A stretch of 55,642 nucleotides of DNA from contig CACWZI010000065.1 of assembly GCA_902765305.1 (NCBI GenBank), forward strand, positions 1 through 55,642, read 5' to 3'. Source of the stretch: an uncultured Eubacteriales bacterium. GTDB taxonomy: Bacteria > Bacillota > Clostridia > Christensenellales > Aristaeellaceae. The notes beneath the pieces were generated by a model. The model did not search any database and was not told the origin of the DNA. It saw only the letters and a program-made list of their open reading frames with translations. Made by a program: the position numbers and the translations under genes. This document shows positions 52,375 to 55,642 of this stretch, in pieces. Position 1 is the first letter of the stretch, and every line of letters starts with the position of its first letter.

Positions 52375-52402
52375 ATTATACACCTATTTGGGTGGATTGC
52401 AA
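52375..52402 (-). promoter_or_regulatory. Promoter of the OB-fold protein gene
   Basis: On the minus strand: TTGCAA, a 16-nt spacer and a perfect TATAAT. Confidence 0.65.
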
Positions 52403-52487
52403 TGGGGATGATGGATTTAACAGAATGAATGTACCTCTATCTACCTTCTGGCAATTGGTTTAGAGGCCTTGGCGTGAAGATTACACA

Positions 52488-52516
52488 TTGCATTTGTCGA
52501 TGAAAGATGTTATACT
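52488..52516 (+). promoter_or_regulatory. Promoter of the hsdM fragment
   Basis: TTGCAT (52488-52493), a 17-nt spacer and TATACT (52511-52516). Confidence 0.6.
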
Positions 52517-52558
52517 TTAACAAATAGTATTAAAACAGCAAACGGGAGGAACAGCATC

Positions 52559-53296
52559 ATGCCTGACGTGAAGAAGGAACAGGAGCGGGACGAGCTGCAC
52601 CGCGCGATTTGGGCGATTGCCGACGAGCTGCGCGGCAGCGTGGACGGCTGGGATTTCAAGAATTACGTGTTGGGCACGATGTTTTACCGCTATATCAGCG
52701 AAAACCTGTCCACCTACATCAACGACGGCGAGCGCGAATCCGGTGACGCGGATTTTGATTACGCCGCCATGTCCGACGCCGACGCGGAGGAGGCGCGGGA
52801 GGGCCTGATCGAAGAGAAGGGCTTTTTCATCCTGCCCAGCGAGCTGTTCTGCAACGTCTGCGCAAGGGCGGCGCAGGACGAGAACCTGAACGAGACGCTG
52901 GAGACTGTCTTCCGCCACATCGAGGACAGCGCGAAGGGCAGTCCGTCGGAGAACAGCTTCGCGGGCCTTTTCGACGACTTCGACGTGAACAGCAACAAGC
53001 TGGGCGCGACGGTGGCCAAGCGCAACGAACGGCTGTGCAAGCTGCTGTGGGGCGTGCGGGACATGCGCCTGGGTGAGGTCAAGAACCATGACATCGACGC
53101 CTTTGGTGACGCCTACGAATACCTGATGACTATGTATGCCAGCAACGCGGGCAAGAGCGGCGGCGAGTTCTTCACCCCTGCCGACGTCTCCGAACTGCTG
53201 ACCCGCCTGGGCACGGTGAGCAAGACGGAGATCAACAAGGTCTATGAAAGCAAAGTGCAGACTATGATACAATTCAGCGATTGCCTTGCTGCCTGA
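52559..53296 (+). pseudogene. Truncated type I DNA methyltransferase subunit (hsdM), N-terminal part
   Basis: 245 residues. The HsdM N-terminal helical domain is intact (AIWAIADELRGSVDGWDFKN, YVLGTMFYRYISENLS), and the reading continues through GGEFFTPADVSELLTRLGTV and SKTEINKVY. In whole HsdM proteins (about 500 residues) the SAM-binding DPACGSG motif follows there; here the sequence changes to ESKVQTMIQFSDCLAA and stops. All catalytic motifs are therefore lost, and no hsdS or hsdR is nearby. It has a promoter and GGGAGG before the ATG, so the stump may still be expressed. Confidence 0.85.
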
Positions 53297-53314
53297 AAAA
53301 TTGGAGGGTGCAAA

Positions 53315-53354
53315 TCCGACTCAGGGGGTGCATTTGGCACAGGAGGGCGCAAAT
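53315..53354 (+). repeat. Three short imperfect repeats at a recombination junction
   Basis: Related words of the GGGTGCAAAT type occur three times at about 20-base spacing just after the point where hsdM is cut: GGGTGCAAAT, GGGTGCATTT, GGGCGCAAAT. They could be remains of a recombinase site. Confidence 0.35.
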
Positions 53355-53539
53355 GCATTACAAGAAAGGCTGAATTTTATGGTCATATAGCCCTTCGCAA
53401 AGAGCTGGAGGCCGGCAAGGGTGATGCCCTGGCATACGACGACAAGCTCGTCCGGGACTTCATCGAGAAGATCGAGGTCTTCCCGGAGATGATGCGATTC
53501 ACCATGAGGACCGGAATGGTGACAGAAGTGGAGATGTGA
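53354..53539 (+). pseudogene. C-terminal remnant of a serine recombinase
   Basis: An open stretch ending YDDKLVRDFIEKIEVFPEMM and then RFTMRTGMVTEVEM before the stop at 53537. This matches the last 40 or so residues of resolvase/invertase-type large serine recombinases (fxxLVEKVxVyedrixVxFksGxexev). The catalytic N-terminal domain is absent, and there is no obvious start codon. It directly follows the broken hsdM, marking a scar of a lost mobile element. Confidence 0.6.
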
Positions 53540-53656
53540 AAGCGCAGAAGCGGGGCCGTTCCTTTCGGGGAGCGGCTCATTTTTCATTTAACCATAGCAA
53601 ATTAGCGGTTTCAATTTAAGATACAGAAACAAGTCGTAGACGTGAACAATAAAACG

Positions 53657-53697
53657 GTTGACAAGTCAACACAAACAAAATATAATTGACATATCAA
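53657..53697 (+). promoter_or_regulatory. marR promoter with two MarR operators
   Basis: TTGACA (53658-53663), a 17-nt spacer and a perfect TATAAT (53681-53686). The palindrome GTTGACAAGTCAAC (53657-53670) covers the -35 box and TTGACATATCAA (53686-53697) lies just after the -10 box. Confidence 0.85.
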
Positions 53698-53715
53698 CTA
53701 TATAGGAGGCTTAGT

Positions 53716-54138
53716 ATGAATCAGGCAGGAACATACATATCGGTACTAATGCGCCAGCTGAATCTGTTTTTCAGCCACGAACTTTCTGAAGTGGAAATAA
53801 CAGCTTCAGAGCTGATGTATCTTTCCCAGCTTTATACAAGAGACGGGCTGACGCAGGATGAAATGGCAACGAAGATTTCTGTTGATAAGGCCGCTACGAC
53901 GCGAACCATACAGGGTATGGAAAAGAAAGGCCTTATTGTCAGAGATTCAAACGAGAAAGACCATCGCTCCAAGTGTGTTTATCTGACGGATAAGGCAAAA
54001 CAGATGGAAGAACACATACGCGAGATTCAAAAAAAGTGGTCGGATTATATTATGCAGGATATGACAGTATCTGAAGCGGGACTTTTCGCAAAGCAGCTGA
54101 AGCAGATGTCAGTCCGGGCAAGAGAAATAAACGAGTAA
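53716..54138 (+). CDS. MarR-family transcriptional regulator
   Basis: A 140-residue winged-helix repressor (LTQDEMATKISVDKAATTRT as the recognition HTH, then GLIVRDSNEKDHRSKCVYLT as the wing). MarR proteins are relieved by small aromatic or oxidising compounds. AGGAGG precedes the ATG. Its promoter carries two dyads with TTGAC half-sites, and a third copy precedes the hydrolase gene, so it probably represses itself and the whole cluster. GC content drops sharply from about 53600 onward, suggesting acquisition by transfer. Confidence 0.93.
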   Translation: MNQAGTYISVLMRQLNLFFSHELSEVEITASELMYLSQLYTRDGLTQDEMATKISVDKAATTRTIQGMEKKGLIVRDSNEKDHRSKCVYLTDKAKQMEEHIREIQKKWSDYIMQDMTVSEAGLFAKQLKQMSVRAREINE

Positions 54139-54152
54139 TGGAGGTGCCCATT

Positions 54153-54806
54153 ATGGATATGAAACAGGCAATGAAAGAACGGCACATGGTCCGTAAGTAT
54201 ACTGACAAGCCTATCCCTGAGGAAATTGTGGCAAAACTGAATGAACGGGTAAAGAAAAATAATGAACAGTACGGGCTTTCCATTCGTCTGATCACGAATG
54301 ACGGCAGTGCGGTTCCGGGGATAATCAAGCTGATCCTTGCGAAAGGGGTGAATAATTTCTTTATTATGGCAGGTCCGGAAGGTTCTGATGAACTGTGCGG
54401 TTATTGCGGCGCTGATCTGATGCTTTATGCGCAGACACTCGGACTAAATACATGGTGGGTCGGCGGCACCTACAACCGTAAAGGCGCTCAGGAGAAATCC
54501 GGAAACGCAAAGCCGGTCGGAATCATTGCGGTAGGATACGGTCAGACACAGGGTACTCAGCATAAGTCAAAAAAGGCATCCGATGTCAGCTCATATGATG
54601 GCAAGGAGCCTGAATGGTTTAAGGAAGGCGTGAATGCTGCTCTTCTTGCTCCAACGGCTCTTGATAAACAGGCATTCACGATTACCGGAACAGAAAATAA
54701 AGTATCTATCACCTGCGATAACGGCATTTTTACCGGAGTTGACACCGGGCTTGTTAAGTACCATTTCGAGCTTGGAGCAGGAAAAGAAAACTTTGAATGG
54801 AAATGA
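54153..54806 (+). CDS. Nitroreductase family protein
   Basis: A 217-residue FMN-dependent-type oxidoreductase. The N-terminal MKERHMVRKYTDKPIPEEIV motif binds the flavin phosphate in the family; the middle segment CGADLMLYAQTLGLNTWWVG is the usual helix and Gly-rich turn; PVGIIAVGYGQ follows. The division of the sequence resembles the TM1586-like branch. The ATG at 54153 follows GGAGGTG by six bases; the marR stop overlaps an unused ATG at 54138. It is co-transcribed with marR and likely detoxifies nitro or quinone compounds. Confidence 0.88.
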   Translation: MDMKQAMKERHMVRKYTDKPIPEEIVAKLNERVKKNNEQYGLSIRLITNDGSAVPGIIKLILAKGVNNFFIMAGPEGSDELCGYCGADLMLYAQTLGLNTWWVGGTYNRKGAQEKSGNAKPVGIIAVGYGQTQGTQHKSKKASDVSSYDGKEPEWFKEGVNAALLAPTALDKQAFTITGTENKVSITCDNGIFTGVDTGLVKYHFELGAGKENFEWK

Positions 54807-54813
54807 GATAAGG

Positions 54814-54859
54814 CCGGCAGATAGATTACGAGATAGTATGGTGCGACTGCCGGATTTTT
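54814..54859 (+). terminator. Intrinsic terminator
   Basis: CCGGCAG and CTGCCGG enclose 26 bases and are followed by ATTTTTC. Confidence 0.65.
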
Positions 54860-54871
54860 CATAACAATACA

Positions 54872-54885
54872 GTTGACAAGTCAAT
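54872..54885 (+). promoter_or_regulatory. Third MarR operator
   Basis: GTTGACAAGTCAAT differs by one base from the operator at 53657. It contains TTGACA but no good -10 box follows at the right distance, so it may act as a roadblock or the real promoter is unusual. Confidence 0.7.
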
Positions 54886-54904
54886 TGAATAAGGAGGAAT
54901 CATA

Positions 54905-55642
54905 ATGGGTATTTTAAAGAAAAACAACGGTCCAATGTCAAAAGGTCCGAGCATACAGTCTATTTCAGGAGACCATTGGTCTGCGCTTAAGTTTACGGAC
55001 GGTATCATGACGGATGCGATCATGAAGCATGTGATGGGACTCTGCTATCTCGGCATGGCTGACGCGGGAGAAGCCCTGGAAGTGGTAAGTCGTTTGGATG
55101 ACAAGGAGACCGGAAGTTGGGAGAATACGTGGGCTGAACTTGCATCAAGGCTTAATAAAAGGGCGCAGAAGTCTGAGGCCAATGATAAGAAGGTGAGCGC
55201 ATCTACGGCATATCTTCGTGCATCCACATATTACCGGATGGCAACCATGTATATGGAGAACGTACATTCACCAGTGATGGAGAAATATACGAGACAGTGC
55301 TTTGACTGCTATGAGAAATCGCTGGAGCTGTCAGGTTATCCCGGAAAATATGTGGAGATTCCTTACGAGGGAACTTATCTTCCGGGACATTTCTATACAT
55401 CTCCTTATGCGAAAAAGGATAAGGCGCCGGTTCTGATACTTACACCTGGCAGGGATACCTGGGCGGTGGATACAAGGTGGATGTTTGATGCGGCATTGAA
55501 GCGGGGAATACACTGCCTTGCCTACGATGGCCCGGGACAGGGGTATGCCCTTAGATTTCAGGATATGAAGTTCCGCCCGGACTGGGAAAAAGTGATGGGT
55601 CCCGTACTTGACTATGCTGAAACGATAGACTGTGTTGATATG
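54905..55642 (+). CDS. Alpha/beta-hydrolase family protein (partial, runs off the window)
   Basis: 246 residues are visible. An N-terminal helical cap (DGIMTDAIMKHVMGLCYLGM ... ASTAYLRASTYYRMATMYME) is followed by the start of an alpha/beta-hydrolase core (APVLILTPGRDTWAVDTRWM, CLAYDGPGQGYALRF), the layout of FrsA/2,6-dihydropseudooxynicotine hydrolase-like enzymes. The nucleophile region is beyond the window end. AAGGAGG lies seven bases before the ATG. The MarR operator just upstream places it in the same regulon as the nitroreductase. Confidence 0.82.
   Translation, partial: MGILKKNNGPMSKGPSIQSISGDHWSALKFTDGIMTDAIMKHVMGLCYLGMADAGEALEVVSRLDDKETGSWENTWAELASRLNKRAQKSEANDKKVSASTAYLRASTYYRMATMYMENVHSPVMEKYTRQCFDCYEKSLELSGYPGKYVEIPYEGTYLPGHFYTSPYAKKDKAPVLILTPGRDTWAVDTRWMFDAALKRGIHCLAYDGPGQGYALRFQDMKFRPDWEKVMGPVLDYAETIDCVDM

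Overview
The window reads as a high-GC (by eye around 60-65 %) Gram-positive gut or rumen Clostridia-type genome. The signs are a YolD partner beside a Y-family polymerase, a CsoR/CopA copper operon, sugar ABC importers without their own ATPases, TTGACA/TATAAT promoters and strong AGGAGG ribosome sites. Order Christensenellales is a plausible guess from the style of the binding proteins and secreted proteins, but no rRNA or marker gene here proves it.

Layout. 1-2915: DNA-damage tolerance genes (Y-family polymerase, YolD, a 42-residue peptide, SRAP). 3016-7587: acyltransferase, lipoprotein esterase, UxaB-like oxidoreductase, PAP2 phosphatase. 7650-16040 (minus strand): a complete oligopeptide importer with an oversized binding protein and a strikingly expanded OppC. 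16825-32270: a carbohydrate locus with a LacI regulator, two binding-protein/permease sets, a heparinase II/III-like lyase, a DUF2264 protein, a GH88 unsaturated glucuronyl hydrolase and a YicI-type GH31 alpha-xylosidase. 32358-35697: an AT-richer pair (GT2 and DUF6020 membrane protein) behind a remnant of scpB. 35833-40796: glmS, a left-handed beta-helix acyltransferase, nagB, glmM. 40842-43669: metY and cysK, led by a Cys-containing leader peptide. 44312-47132: secreted proteins including a PTP-like phytase. 47185-50130: the copper operon csoR-copA, with copZ nested in frame at the end of copA. 50211-50502: a type I toxin-antitoxin locus that standard gene calling would miss. 50682-52317: zinc-ribbon membrane protein and OB-fold secreted protein. 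52488-53539: debris of a type I methylase and a serine recombinase. 53657-55642: an AT-rich MarR / nitroreductase / hydrolase cluster with repeated MarR operators, cut by the window end.

Throughout, intergenic regions carry a recurring class of composite palindromic repeats. Their arms are tandem 7-nt words (AATTAGG/AATGAGG, TTAGTGG/TTAGTGA, TGTTCCC, GGGGTTA), often accompanied by hairpins built on AAATTCTGATTTrTCG that start at or near stop codons. A 42-bp tandem array lies between metY and cysK, and a 131-bp MITE-like element lies upstream of the second sugar importer.

The best candidates for something new are the Cys leader peptide, the nested CopA/CopZ start, the type I toxin locus, the OppC repeat domain and the heptamer-arm repeat family.
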